Assembly (NCBI GenBank): GCA_945872245.1
Contig: CAMBZB010000007.1
Coordinates: 1 to 64,000, forward strand
Length of the DNA: 64,000 nucleotides
Direction of reading: 5' to 3'
Source: Flavobacterium psychrophilum
Lineage (GTDB): Bacteria > Bacteroidota > Bacteroidia > Flavobacteriales > Flavobacteriaceae
Numbering within the stretch: the first letter of the stretch is position 1; every line of letters begins with the position of its first letter. Below, in pieces: positions 45,213-54,235 of this stretch. The position numbers and the translations under genes are program-made. The notes beneath the pieces were generated by a model, which was given only the letters and a program-made list of their open reading frames with translations, ran no database searches and had not been told where the DNA came from.

Positions 45213-45965
45213 TTAAGCTTCTTGTTCTTGTTTAATCCAGTCGTATCCTTTTTCTTCCAATTCTAATGCTAATGAAGCATCCCCAGATTTCACGATTTTT
45301 CCATTGTATAAGACATGAACAAAATCAGGAACAATATAATCAAGAAGTCTTTGGTAATGGGTGATAACGATAATGGCGTTTTTGTCGCTTTTCAATTTGT
45401 TTACCCCATTGGCAACAATTCTAAGCGCATCAATATCCAATCCTGAATCCGTTTCGTCCAGAATGGCTAATTTAGGCTCCAACATGGCCATTTGAAAAAT
45501 CTCATTACGTTTTTTCTCTCCACCAGAAAATCCCTCGTTAAGAGAACGGGATAAAAATTTACGGTCGATTTCCAATAATTCTGACTTCTCCCGAATCACT
45601 TTTAGCATTTGGTTGGCAGGCATTTCCTCCTGGCCGTTTGCTTTGCGGGTTTCGTTAATGGCGGTTCTCATAAAGTTAGTCACCGAAACTCCCGGGATTT
45701 CAACAGGATATTGAAATGATAAGAATACCCCTTTATGGGCTCTTTCTTCAGGAGCCAATTCCGAAAGATCTTCTCCATCTAAAGAGATTGCTCCATCGGT
45801 CAATTCGTAATTTTCGTTTCCAGCAATAATGGAAGCAAGTGTACTTTTTCCGGCACCGTTTGGTCCCATAATCGCATGGATTTCTCCAGCTTTCACTTCA
45901 AGGTTTATTCCTTTTAATATTTCTTTGTCTCCAATGGAGGCGTGTAAATTTTTTATTGATAACAT
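45213..45965 (-). CDS. sufC: SufC, Fe-S assembly ATPase
   Basis: A 250-residue cytosolic ABC-type ATPase that drives the SufBCD scaffold. Walker A is GPNGAGKST, the ABC signature is FSGGEKKRNE and Walker B is LAILDETDSGLD. There are no membrane segments. It is the partner of SufB and SufD, with a 31-base gap to sufB and a 79-base word-rich spacer to sufD. Confidence 0.97.
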   Translation of the reverse strand: MLSIKNLHASIGDKEILKGINLEVKAGEIHAIMGPNGAGKSTLASIIAGNENYELTDGAISLDGEDLSELAPEERAHKGVFLSFQYPVEIPGVSVTNFMRTAINETRKANGQEEMPANQMLKVIREKSELLEIDRKFLSRSLNEGFSGGEKKRNEIFQMAMLEPKLAILDETDSGLDIDALRIVANGVNKLKSDKNAIIVITHYQRLLDYIVPDFVHVLYNGKIVKSGDASLALELEEKGYDWIKQEQEA

Positions 45966-45996
45966 TTTTCGAATGTGTTTTATACTTTGTTTAAGA

Positions 45997-47445
45997 CTAA
46001 CCTACTGAACCTTCAAGCGAAATTTCTAACAACTTCTGCGCTTCGACTGCAAATTCCATGGGCAATTTATTTAGTACATCTTTGCTGAAGCCATTTACGA
46101 TTAAAGCGATTGCTTTTTCGGTGGGAATGCCACGTTGGTTGCAATAGAAAACTTGGTCTTCCCCAATTTTACTTGTCGTGGCTTCATGTTCTATCTTGGC
46201 TGATGGATTTTTGCTCTCAATGTATGGAAAAGTATGTGCCCCACAATTATTTCCCATTAACAAGGAATCGCATTGCGAAAAGTTCCTTGCATTGTCTGCA
46301 TTTGGACCGATTTTTACTAATCCTCGGTAACTGTTTTGTGATTTTCCGGCTGAGATCCCTTTGGAAATAATGGTTGATTTGGTATTTTTTCCCAAGTGAA
46401 TCATTTTGGTTCCGGTATCGGCTTGTTGGAAATTATTGGTTACGGCAATCGAATAAAATTCACCCACCGAATTGTCGCCTTTCAAGATACAAGATGGATA
46501 TTTCCAAGTCACGGCAGAACCCGTTTCGACTTGAGTCCATGAAATTTTCGCATTTTTCTCGCACAAACCTCTTTTGGTCACGAAGTTGAAAACACCCCCT
46601 TTTCCTTCTTTGTTTCCAGGATACCAGTTTTGAACGGTCGAATATTTAATTTCGGCATCATCCATGGCAATCAATTCTACCACAGCGGCATGCAATTGAT
46701 TTTCATCTCGACTTGGTGCGGTGCAACCTTCAAGATACGAAACATAACTACCTTCATCGGCGATTAGCAATGTTCTCTCGAATTGTCCGGTTCCAGCTTG
46801 ATTGATACGGAAATAGGTCGAAAGTTCCATCGGGCAACGAACGCCTTTTGGAATATAACAGAAACTTCCGTCAGAGAAAACGGCTGAATTTAAGGCGGCA
46901 TAAAAATTGTCTTTTTGAGGTACAACCGTTCCAAGATGTTTTCGAACCAATTCTGGATGTTCCTTAATGGCTTCGGAAATGCTCATGAAAATGATACCTT
47001 TTTCACCCAAAGTTTTCTTGAATGTTGTCGCCACTGAAACCGAATCGACCACGATATCCATGGCAACATTGTTCATCATTTTTTGTTCATCGACAGAAAT
47101 GCCCAATTTTTTATACATTTCTAAAAGTTCAGGATCTACATCGTCCAATGTTTTATTAGGGTCAACCGCTTTTGGAGCAGAATAATAGGAAATGGCTTGA
47201 AAATCAGGTTTGGTGTAATGCACATTTGCCCATTCTGGCTCAATCATTTTTTCCCAAGCGCGAAAAGCCTCGATACGCCAATCGGTCATCCATTGTGGTT
47301 CTTCTTTTCTATGGGAAATGGCGCGAACAATATCCTCGTTCAAGCCAATGGGAAACGTATCCGATTCTAAATCAGTATAAAATCCGTACTCGTATTCTTT
47401 GGTTTCGAGTTCGACTCTTAAATGGTCTTCGGTGTATTTACTCAT
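45997..47445 (-). CDS. sufB: SufB, Fe-S cluster scaffold
   Basis: A 482-residue scaffold on which the cluster is built. Typical SufB blocks: [23 protein letters not shown] stretch read as [40 protein letters not shown] and [21 protein letters not shown] conserved Cys-rich patch is present ([18 protein letters not shown]). It precedes sufC by 31 bases, while an inserted four-helix-bundle gene separates it from the sufA-like gene. Confidence 0.97.
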   Translation of the reverse strand: MSKYTEDHLRVELETKEYEYGFYTDLESDTFPIGLNEDIVRAISHRKEEPQWMTDWRIEAFRAWEKMIEPEWANVHYTKPDFQAISYYSAPKAVDPNKTLDDVDPELLEMYKKLGISVDEQKMMNNVAMDIVVDSVSVATTFKKTLGEKGIIFMSISEAIKEHPELVRKHLGTVVPQKDNFYAALNSAVFSDGSFCYIPKGVRCPMELSTYFRINQAGTGQFERTLLIADEGSYVSYLEGCTAPSRDENQLHAAVVELIAMDDAEIKYSTVQNWYPGNKEGKGGVFNFVTKRGLCEKNAKISWTQVETGSAVTWKYPSCILKGDNSVGEFYSIAVTNNFQQADTGTKMIHLGKNTKSTIISKGISAGKSQNSYRGLVKIGPNADNARNFSQCDSLLMGNNCGAHTFPYIESKNPSAKIEHEATTSKIGEDQVFYCNQRGIPTEKAIALIVNGFSKDVLNKLPMEFAVEAQKLLEISLEGSVG

Positions 47446-47460
47446 TTAATTAAAAAATTT

Positions 47461-47895
47461 AAAGATTAAAAAATTCAAAGATTGAATGCTAATCTTTAGT
47501 GTTATTGTTAAGGTATTTTATGAAATTTGAAAGGTTTTGAGATATTTCAATGCTTACATCATAGCTAATTTGAATGCTATCTTGATTACATAACTGCAAT
47601 TCTCTTGATAATATCAACATATTCCTAACTTCCGCGCAACTGCCTTTCGAATATTTCAGGTATCTTATAAATTGCCTGTTATTATTGTATTCAGAACCTT
47701 CGGCAATATTATTTGTAATTGATACTACAGCTCTTTTCAATTGGTCTTTAAACCCATATTCTTTATCAAAAGATTTATTATTTAACAATTCAAAAACTAA
47801 TTTTGTTAAGACAACTCCTTTTTTGTGAACTTCAAATTCCTCAAACGATTTTGTCATACTTTTTTAATCTTTGAATTTAAAATTTTTTAATCTTT
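47461..47895. repeat. Inverted repeats flanking the four-helix-bundle gene in suf
   Basis: AAAGATTAAAAAATT at 47461-47475 recurs inverted as AATTTTTTAATCTTT at 47881-47895 (15 of 15). A second word, ATTCAAAGATT (47473-47483), recurs inverted as AATCTTTGAAT (47866-47876). They enclose the gene at 47489-47857 and nothing else. This is compatible with terminal repeats of an insertion unit, though A/T-rich words make chance more likely than for mixed sequence. Confidence 0.6.
47489..47857 (-). CDS. Four-helix-bundle protein (23S rRNA intervening-sequence family)
   Basis: A 122-residue protein with the family core FKDQLKRAVVSITNNIAEGS and a long C-terminal helix (YLKYSKGSCAEVRNML). It is related to, but clearly diverged from, the member at 38860-39222. 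It lies between the sufA-like gene and sufB, in the same direction and enclosed by inverted words. Function is unknown. A role in Fe-S assembly is not indicated by the sequence; insertion into the operon explains the position better. Confidence 0.9.
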   Translation of the reverse strand: MTKSFEEFEVHKKGVVLTKLVFELLNNKSFDKEYGFKDQLKRAVVSITNNIAEGSEYNNNRQFIRYLKYSKGSCAEVRNMLILSRELQLCNQDSIQISYDVSIEISQNLSNFIKYLNNNTKD

Positions 47896-47899
47896 CAAT

Positions 47900-48229
47900 C
47901 TACAAAGAGAAGCTCTCTCCGCAACCACAAGTTCTACTTGCGTTTGGATTATTGAAAACAAATCCTTTTCCGTTTAGTCCGCCAGAAAATTCCAAAATAG
48001 TTCCGGCTAAATAAAGGAAGGATTTTTTTTCTACGGCAATGGTTATTTCGTTGTCCACAAAAATTTTGTCGTCTTCACCTTTGCTTTTATCAAACTTCAA
48101 ATCATAAGACAAACCCGAGCATCCACCGCTTTTCACGCCTACTCTCACATAATCGACTGCCGCATCAAATCCATCGTCCTTCATTAAATCGATGATTTTC
48201 TTTTTGGCAGTATCAGAAACTTTAATCAT
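47900..48229 (-). CDS. A-type Fe-S assembly protein (HesB/IscA/SufA family)
   Basis: A 109-residue A-type carrier. The three cluster-binding cysteines are in GGCSGLSYDL and the C-terminal CGCGESFSL. It transfers or holds Fe-S clusters for target proteins. It is the first gene of the suf scaffold block, with a candidate -7 box at 48260-48267. The sufA or erpA label cannot be chosen from sequence alone. Confidence 0.93.
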   Translation of the reverse strand: MIKVSDTAKKKIIDLMKDDGFDAAVDYVRVGVKSGGCSGLSYDLKFDKSKGEDDKIFVDNEITIAVEKKSFLYLAGTILEFSGGLNGKGFVFNNPNASRTCGCGESFSL

Positions 48230-48259
48230 AGCTTATTTTGATTTTGTCTAAATAAAGCG

Positions 48260-48267
48260 CAAAGATA
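48260..48267 (-). promoter_or_regulatory. Candidate -7 element for the suf scaffold block
   Basis: The minus strand reads TATCTTTG, matching TAnnTTTG, 30 bases before the sufA-like start. No -33 TTTG is seen at the expected spacing. Together with the element at 7378-7385 it suggests that the two suf blocks are transcribed separately. Confidence 0.5.
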
Positions 48268-48394
48268 CTATATAAAAAACCTTTTTCCATATTTGATAAC
48301 ATTTTTATAACTAATGCCAAAATAGAAAAAACTTATTTACAACTATCAGAAACGTTTGCTTTTCCTAACTTTGTTGAATCTTCATAAAAAAATA

Positions 48395-49255
48395 ATGAAA
48401 CTGTATTCCATAGAAACTGGGAATTTTAAGTTGGATGGTGGCGCCATGTTTGGAGTGGTGCCAAAAACAATTTGGAACAAAACAAACCCAGCCGACGAAA
48501 ATAACTTAATTGACCTTGCAGCTCGATGTCTACTCATTGAAGACGGTAATCGTTTGATTTTGATTGACAATGGATTGGGAAACAAGCAATCGGAGAAGTT
48601 TTTCAGTTATTATTCACTTTGGGGCACACACTCCTTGGACAAATCCCTAGCAAAACATGGTTTTCATCGCGATAACATCACTGACGTCTTTTTGACGCAT
48701 TTGCATTTTGACCATTGTGGCGGTAGCGTGCAATGGAACAAAGACAAAACGGGATATGAGTTGGCTTTCAAAAATGCCAAATACTGGAGTAACGAAAGTC
48801 ATTGGGAGTGGGCGACGAAACCAAATTTGAGAGAAAAAGCTTCGTTCTTATCTGAAAATATTTTGCCAATTCAGGAAAGTGGACACTTGCATTTCATAAA
48901 AAGACCTGAAGGTGATTTATTGCCAACATCCGAACTGGATTTCGGGATTTTCTTTGCCGACGGCCACACGGAGAAGCAAATGATTCCGCTAATAAAATAC
49001 CAAGAAAAAACTATTTGTTTTGTGGCGGATTTGCTGCCCACTGTCGGACACTTACCTTTGGCTTACGTAATGGGTTATGACACGAGGCCACTTTTGACAA
49101 TGCCTGAAAAGGCAAAATTCCTGAACGCCGCTGCGGACAATAATTATTATTTATTCTTGGAACACGATGCGCATAACGAAATCATAACAGTAGAAAAAAC
49201 CGAAAAAGGAGTTCGTTTCAAGGAACGGTTTACTTGTGATGAAATCTTAAGATAG
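48395..49255 (+). CDS. MBL-fold metallo-hydrolase
   Basis: A 286-residue metallo-beta-lactamase-fold hydrolase. The metal-binding motif is THLHFDHCGG (near residue 105), with later His and Asp in FFADGHTEKQ, FVADLLPT and LEHDAHNE. The start at 48395 (MKLYSIETGN) is preferred over a TTG at 48356, because a -7-like TAACTTTG (48366-48373) lies between them. No signal peptide. The substrate is unknown, and the family ranges from lactonases to phosphodiesterases. Confidence 0.9.
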   Translation: MKLYSIETGNFKLDGGAMFGVVPKTIWNKTNPADENNLIDLAARCLLIEDGNRLILIDNGLGNKQSEKFFSYYSLWGTHSLDKSLAKHGFHRDNITDVFLTHLHFDHCGGSVQWNKDKTGYELAFKNAKYWSNESHWEWATKPNLREKASFLSENILPIQESGHLHFIKRPEGDLLPTSELDFGIFFADGHTEKQMIPLIKYQEKTICFVADLLPTVGHLPLAYVMGYDTRPLLTMPEKAKFLNAAADNNYYLFLEHDAHNEIITVEKTEKGVRFKERFTCDEILR

Positions 49256-49322
49256 TGTTAATCTTCTCTTTATTTATAACAAAAGAATTTACTTTTAAAC
49301 TAAAATTTAATAAAACCAATTC

Positions 49323-50948
49323 ATGAATAATTTCAAAACTATTTTAATTTCTGCCATTTCTTTTTTGGCGTTGGCAGGATGTGGAGTCACAAAACCAGTT
49401 TATGACATTTCTGCACTCTCGGTTAAGACTCCTTTATACAGCACTAAGATTTCCCCTTTAAAGGAGGACGATTTAAAGCGTTGGAGCCATTTGGACCTAG
49501 TAAAAGACACTGTTCCGGGAATGAGTATTGACAAGGCTTATGCCGAATTGCTAAAAGATAAAAACGGGGTAAAAGTAATCGTTGGCGTATTAGATTCCGG
49601 CGTTGACATTGAGCATGACGATTTAAAATCGGTGATTTGGACCAACAAAAAAGAGATTGCTGGAAACGGAATCGATGATGATAAAAACGGCTATATTGAT
49701 GATATTCACGGTTGGAATTTTCTGGGAGACATCACTAAAGAAAATTTAGAATACGAAAGAATTATTGTCAACAAAGATCTCGTTGATGCGACCACTTATC
49801 AAGTGGCGAAAGCGACCAACGATAAAAAAATCAAGGAAAGCCTTGAAGGGAAAACCCAATTAGAACAAATGTTAGCCGGAACCACAAAGGCCGATGCTGT
49901 TTTAGTCAAACATTTTGGGAAATCTGGCTACACCGCTGAAGAGGTAAATGCAATTGATTCTCAAGAAACAGAATTATCTCAAAGTAAAAACATAATGAAA
50001 AGGATGTTCTCTTTTGGAATGAGTGTGTCCGATTTGAAAGCGGCAATTCAGGAACAACTAGAAGGATTCGATGCAGTGATTAATGGCGATAATCTGAAAA
50101 TCGATTACAGAAAAGTGGTTGGCGATAATCCAAATGACATCAAAGATACCAAATACGGTAACAATAATGTGATGGGACCAGACAAGGAAAAAATCCTTCA
50201 CGGAACACATGTTGCCGGAATCATTGGCCAAGTTAGGAATAATGCAATTGGTGGCGATGGGATTGCCAATAATGTTGAAATCATGGCTATTCGTGCGGTG
50301 CCTGACGGGGATGAATACGACAAAGATATTGCTCTTGGTATTCGTTATGCTGTTGATAATGGGGCAAAAGTGATTAACGGAAGTTTTGGAAAAGACTTTT
50401 CTCCTCACAAAAAATGGGTTTATGACGCCATTAAATATGCCGCAAAGAAAGACGTGTTAATTGTTCACGCCGCCGGAAACGATGCGAAAGATTTGGACAC
50501 CGAAAATAATTTTCCAACTGATTCTGATGATAAAAAAACAGAATTTGTAGATAATTTAATCACTATTGGCGCTTTGAATTTCGAATCTGGGGACAAGGTG
50601 GTTGCTCGGTTCTCCAACTATGGAAAAATAAATGTCGATGTTTTTGCTCCTGGAGTCAAAATTTATGCGACCACACCAAACAACACTTATAAATATTTAC
50701 AGGGCACCTCAATGGCTTCGCCAAATGTTGCCGGAGTTGCCGCATTGATTCGTTCCTATTATCCAACATTGTCTGCCTCGCAGGTAAAACACATTTTGAT
50801 GGATTCAGGCGTAGCTATTACCACTAATGTTATCGTTGGTGGGAACCCAGATGACAGCCGTTCCTTTACCGCTTTGTCTCAATCGGGGAGAATCGTTAAT
50901 GCCTATAATGCTTTGTTACTGGCTGAAAAAATGTCGAAAAAAAAATAA
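49323..50948 (+). CDS. Subtilisin-like serine protease (S8), lipoprotein
   Basis: A 541-residue exported protease. The signal ends in the lipobox LALAGCGVT. The S8 triad is visible: Asp in VIVGVLDSGVDIEHD, His in HGTHVAGIIGQV and Ser in GTSMASPNVAGVAALI. A large insertion between the Asp and His blocks (about residues 125-280) is helical and rich in Lys and Glu. It follows the MBL-hydrolase gene by 67 bases and is separated from the M1 peptidase gene by a terminator-like hairpin. Confidence 0.93.
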   Translation: MNNFKTILISAISFLALAGCGVTKPVYDISALSVKTPLYSTKISPLKEDDLKRWSHLDLVKDTVPGMSIDKAYAELLKDKNGVKVIVGVLDSGVDIEHDDLKSVIWTNKKEIAGNGIDDDKNGYIDDIHGWNFLGDITKENLEYERIIVNKDLVDATTYQVAKATNDKKIKESLEGKTQLEQMLAGTTKADAVLVKHFGKSGYTAEEVNAIDSQETELSQSKNIMKRMFSFGMSVSDLKAAIQEQLEGFDAVINGDNLKIDYRKVVGDNPNDIKDTKYGNNNVMGPDKEKILHGTHVAGIIGQVRNNAIGGDGIANNVEIMAIRAVPDGDEYDKDIALGIRYAVDNGAKVINGSFGKDFSPHKKWVYDAIKYAAKKDVLIVHAAGNDAKDLDTENNFPTDSDDKKTEFVDNLITIGALNFESGDKVVARFSNYGKINVDVFAPGVKIYATTPNNTYKYLQGTSMASPNVAGVAALIRSYYPTLSASQVKHILMDSGVAITTNVIVGGNPDDSRSFTALSQSGRIVNAYNALLLAEKMSKKK

Positions 50949-50966
50949 TTTTATTCTCTATTTTAT

Positions 50967-50996
50967 AATGGAAGGCCTTTGGTCCTTCCATTTTTT
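50967..50996 (+). terminator. Terminator between S8 protease and M1 peptidase genes
   Basis: AATGGAAGG (50967-50975) pairs with CCTTCCATT (50984-50992), followed by T residues. It lies 18 bases after the protease stop. The M1 gene begins 12 bases further on, so it is either read through or promoted from within this short gap. Confidence 0.8.
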
Positions 50997-51008
50997 ATTT
51001 TATCCAAC

Positions 51009-52883
51009 ATGAAAAAAAACCTTGTGTTTGCTACCGTTTTAATGAGTTTTGGGAATCTATTGGCACAAAGTTCAGCCTATTGGCAACAGCATGTTGACTA
51101 TAAAATGGATGTTGTGATGGATGTGAAAAATTACCAATATAAAGGAAAACAGGAATTAGTTTACACCAATAATTCTGCTGACACCTTGAAAAAAGTTTTT
51201 TATCATTTGTATCCAAATGCCTTTCAGCCGGGAAGTGAGATGGATGCCCGAATTCAAAGCATCAAAGACCCAGACGCTAGAATGGTCAACAAGATAAAAG
51301 AGGGGGACGCCGAAATAAAAGTAAGCCGGTTAAAAACTCTAAAGCCCAATGAGATAGGGTACTTAAATATTACAAATTTCAAACAAGACAATGTTGTTGC
51401 CAATACAAAAACGGTTGGAACAATCCTCGAAGTCACTTTGGCAAAACCAATTTTACCCAATTCAAAAACCACTTTCACACTCGATTTTGATGGGCAAGTT
51501 CCGATACAGATTCGGCGTTCTGGAAGAAATAATATAGAAGGGGTTGAATTATCAATGTCGCAATGGTATCCGAAAATGGTCGAGTTTGATTTTGAAGGTT
51601 GGCATGCTGATCCTTATATCGCAAGGGAGTTTCATGGTGTTTGGGGAAATTTCGACGTAAAAATTACCATCGATAAGGACTATGTTTTGGGCGGAAGCGG
51701 TTATTTGCAAAACCCAAATGAAATTGGTCATGGCTATCAGGATGCAGGAGTTACCGTTGTGTATCCAAAGAAAACCCAAACCCTGACCTGGCATTTTTTG
51801 GCTCCCATGGTGCATGATTTTACTTGGGCTGCCGACAGAAATTATACCCATGATATTGTGAAAGGACCTAATCGTGTCGATTTGCATTTCCTTTATAAAA
51901 ATGACCCAAAAATAGCAGAAAACTGGAAAAAACTAGAACCCCTAATGGTTCGTGTGATGGATTTTTACAACCAGAAAATAGGGGATTATCCCTATAAACA
52001 ATACTCCTTTATTCAAGGTGGCGATGGCGGAATGGAATATGCCATGTGTACCTTGATGTTAGGAAATGGAACGCTGGAAGGAATTTTGGGAACTGCAACC
52101 CATGAATTGGCTCATACTTGGTTTCAGCACTTATTGGCATCCAATGAATCGAAACATTCCTGGATGGATGAGGGTTTCGCAACTTATATTGAATATTTGG
52201 CCCTCAATGAAATCGCGATAAATAAAGAAGAAAACCCTTTTAAAGATATTTATGCCACGTATTACAAATTAGTAGCTTCCGGAAAAGAACAGCCTCAAAC
52301 TATACATTCCGATCGGTACGACGAAAACAGATTGTATAGTATTTCTTCGTATTATAAGGGCAGTATTTTCCTGTCCCAACTGGGATATGTTATTGGGAAA
52401 GATAAACTCGAACATACCATAACAAGATATTTTCAGGATTTCAAATTCAAGCATCCAACACCAAATGATTTTAAACGCACCGCCGAGCGTGTTTCGGGAG
52501 CCAACTTAGATTGGTATTTAACCGATTGGACACAAACTACCAACACGATCGATTATGGAATTAAAGAAATAAAAGAAGATAAAAATTCTACTAAAATTAC
52601 TTTAGAAAGAATTGGCAGAATGCCTATGCCAATCGATTTGTCTGTGGAATATACCGATGGCACTTCAGAAAGTTTCTATGTTCCGCTGCGCATGATGAGT
52701 TTTGAAAAAGAAAATCCAAATCCACCAATTAAAAGAACTATTTTAAGCGATTGGGCTTGGGCAAATCCCAAGTATGAATTCACAATTTTAAAACCAAAAA
52801 CCAACATCAAAAAAATCACCATCGACCCAAGTGGATTAATGGCTGATGTGAAGCAAACCGATAATACTTATGAGATAAAATAA
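51009..52883 (+). CDS. M1-family zinc metallopeptidase (aminopeptidase N-like)
   Basis: A 624-residue exported peptidase. The signal peptide runs to about NLLAQ. The zinc motif is THELAHTWFQH with the downstream Glu in WMDEGFATYIEYL. The substrate region GGDGGMEYAMC contains the GxMEN-type exopeptidase loop, here GGMEYA. The start at 51009 (MKKNLVFATV) gives a normal signal peptide, whereas an earlier ATG at 50979 would not. Peptide-degrading role by family. It sits just after the S8 protease gene, and the tdh remnant follows it. Confidence 0.92.
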   Translation: MKKNLVFATVLMSFGNLLAQSSAYWQQHVDYKMDVVMDVKNYQYKGKQELVYTNNSADTLKKVFYHLYPNAFQPGSEMDARIQSIKDPDARMVNKIKEGDAEIKVSRLKTLKPNEIGYLNITNFKQDNVVANTKTVGTILEVTLAKPILPNSKTTFTLDFDGQVPIQIRRSGRNNIEGVELSMSQWYPKMVEFDFEGWHADPYIAREFHGVWGNFDVKITIDKDYVLGGSGYLQNPNEIGHGYQDAGVTVVYPKKTQTLTWHFLAPMVHDFTWAADRNYTHDIVKGPNRVDLHFLYKNDPKIAENWKKLEPLMVRVMDFYNQKIGDYPYKQYSFIQGGDGGMEYAMCTLMLGNGTLEGILGTATHELAHTWFQHLLASNESKHSWMDEGFATYIEYLALNEIAINKEENPFKDIYATYYKLVASGKEQPQTIHSDRYDENRLYSISSYYKGSIFLSQLGYVIGKDKLEHTITRYFQDFKFKHPTPNDFKRTAERVSGANLDWYLTDWTQTTNTIDYGIKEIKEDKNSTKITLERIGRMPMPIDLSVEYTDGTSESFYVPLRMMSFEKENPNPPIKRTILSDWAWANPKYEFTILKPKTNIKKITIDPSGLMADVKQTDNTYEIK

Positions 52884-53319
52884 TGGTATTGTTTGCTTCA
52901 GAAACTAGCTTAAATGCCGTAACATATCAACCATCATACTTTCTAAATTGAACTCGTGATGCCAGTTCCAATCTTCCCTAGCACGAGAATCATCAATACT
53001 GGCAGGCCAACTGTCGGCAATGGCTTGACGAAAATCAGGTTGGTACGAAACGGTGAATTCCGGAATCTATTTCTTTATTTCAGCGGCAATTTCAGCTGGG
53101 GTAAAACTCATGGCGGCTAAATTATAAGAAGAGTGAATCTTGAATCCGCATTTCGTAAAATGTAAAAAACCGTAAACTTATTTGATTGGAATGAGTTAGG
53201 TTTGCGTTTTAGTAAATGGATTCTTTATAAAATAAGTTTGGCATTGACCTTTGTTGTAAAAATTATTGTATTACTTTGCTAAAAATGAATCAAAAAACAA
53301 CTTCATTACATTAAAAATT
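52884..53319. other. Gene-free stretch around the tdh remnant
   Basis: 436 bases without an intact gene. Besides the tdh scrap (52905-53150) it holds about 170 A/T-rich bases leading to the SHOCT gene. A TATTACTTTG run at 53269-53278 resembles a -7 box with a shifted spacing. Nothing else was recognised. Confidence 0.6.
52905..53150 (-). pseudogene. tdh: Threonine 3-dehydrogenase, C-terminal remnant
   Basis: About 80 codons on the minus strand read, from the truncated 5' side, KIHSSYNLAAMSFTPAEIAA, then EIKK, a TAG (53067-53069), IPEFTVSYQPDFRQAIADSW, PASIDDSRAREDWNWHHEFN and LESMMVDMLRHLS plus stop. This is the C terminus of the NAD-epimerase-type threonine dehydrogenase of flavobacteria, which oxidises threonine to 2-amino-3-ketobutyrate. 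The N-terminal Rossmann part is gone, and an internal stop is present. Homology fades near 53150. Kbl, the next enzyme in the pathway, is a pseudogene at 12660-13853. The identification is from memory of this family but is quite specific. Confidence 0.88.
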
Positions 53320-53931
53320 ATGAAAAAAATAGTATTAGGATTATTGATGGCAGTAAGTTTTTACTCAAATGCTCAAAAAGATACTTTAGACCTATCAACA
53401 TACTATTCAAATGGAACAGATACAAAAGCATTAAAAGCATTTAGTAAGCAATTTGAAAATAGACAAACTTTTGAGAGTATTAAAGAGGATAAAGTTTATA
53501 AAATAGGAGATAAATTTAAGTTAGGAATTCCTCAAAAAGTTCTAGGAACTTACGAAAACACTCATTTTTTAGGTCTTTATCTTGGTAATGCAATTTCTAC
53601 AACTCTCTTCTCACCAACAGAGATAGTGACAATGTTTGTTCCTGGGAACAATATGAATGGAGTGGAATATACCATAACAAAAATTGGAATAAGAAAAGAA
53701 TTTGGTATTGCAATGCCTTTTATTGTTTTATCTAGTTTTAAGTCGGAAATAAGTACAATTTCGATACTTGGTTCTTTACTTACAAAAGAATTGATAGACC
53801 CTAACGCACCTATTAGCAGTGAAGAAGCAATTTCAAAACTAAAAGGATTAAAAGAAAAACTTGACTTGGAATTAATAAGTAAACAAGAATATGATTCCCA
53901 AAAAAGCGAACTATCCAAATTTATTAAATAA
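53320..53931 (+). CDS. Exported protein with C-terminal SHOCT-like domain
   Basis: A 203-residue protein. The signal peptide MKKIVLGLLMAVSFYSNAQ begins at the ATG 53320, preferred over an earlier in-frame ATG-less stretch opening at 53266. The last 35 residues (KLKGLKEKLDLELISKQEYD, then SQKSELSKFI) match the SHOCT short helical domain. The middle part has no known domain. The gene is A/T richer than its neighbours and lies right where tdh is broken off, so it may have arrived with that rearrangement. Function unknown. Confidence 0.8.
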   Translation: MKKIVLGLLMAVSFYSNAQKDTLDLSTYYSNGTDTKALKAFSKQFENRQTFESIKEDKVYKIGDKFKLGIPQKVLGTYENTHFLGLYLGNAISTTLFSPTEIVTMFVPGNNMNGVEYTITKIGIRKEFGIAMPFIVLSSFKSEISTISILGSLLTKELIDPNAPISSEEAISKLKGLKEKLDLELISKQEYDSQKSELSKFIK

Positions 53932-54235
53932 TTGATTTTATCATATTAAAAAAATTTAATTTAAAGCAAAATTTTTAGCCGGGTATTAATCTTAAATTTG
54001 TTTCAACTCGAAGTCCCTTGATTTCTTATGTGTTATAAAGTGTCAAAGCTCCTAGCCTTCAAAAGGCTAGGGGCTTTTTTAAACCAAAATAACCCACCAT
54101 AGAAAAAAATTCATCACTGTTTTCTGCCGCTAGGCCATAGTTTCTTATTCTAATGTTCGGATTCGTAATTGTCAATTTACTTCGTAACTTTGCGCCTTCA
54201 TGCAATCACAGATGAAAAACAAATAGTAAAAACTG
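53932..54235. other. Intergenic region between the SHOCT gene and the lipoprotein/mfd unit
   Basis: 304 bases without a gene. It contains the terminator at 54045-54080 and a possible -7 box TAACTTTG at 54185-54192 for the downstream lipoprotein gene. No RNA gene was recognised. Confidence 0.6.
54045..54080 (+). terminator. Strong hairpin terminator after the SHOCT gene
   Basis: CCTAGCCTT (54051-54059) pairs with AAGGCTAGG (54063-54071), extended by a GU and AAAGC/GCTTT pairs and followed by six T residues. It lies 114 bases beyond the stop of the SHOCT gene. Confidence 0.8.
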
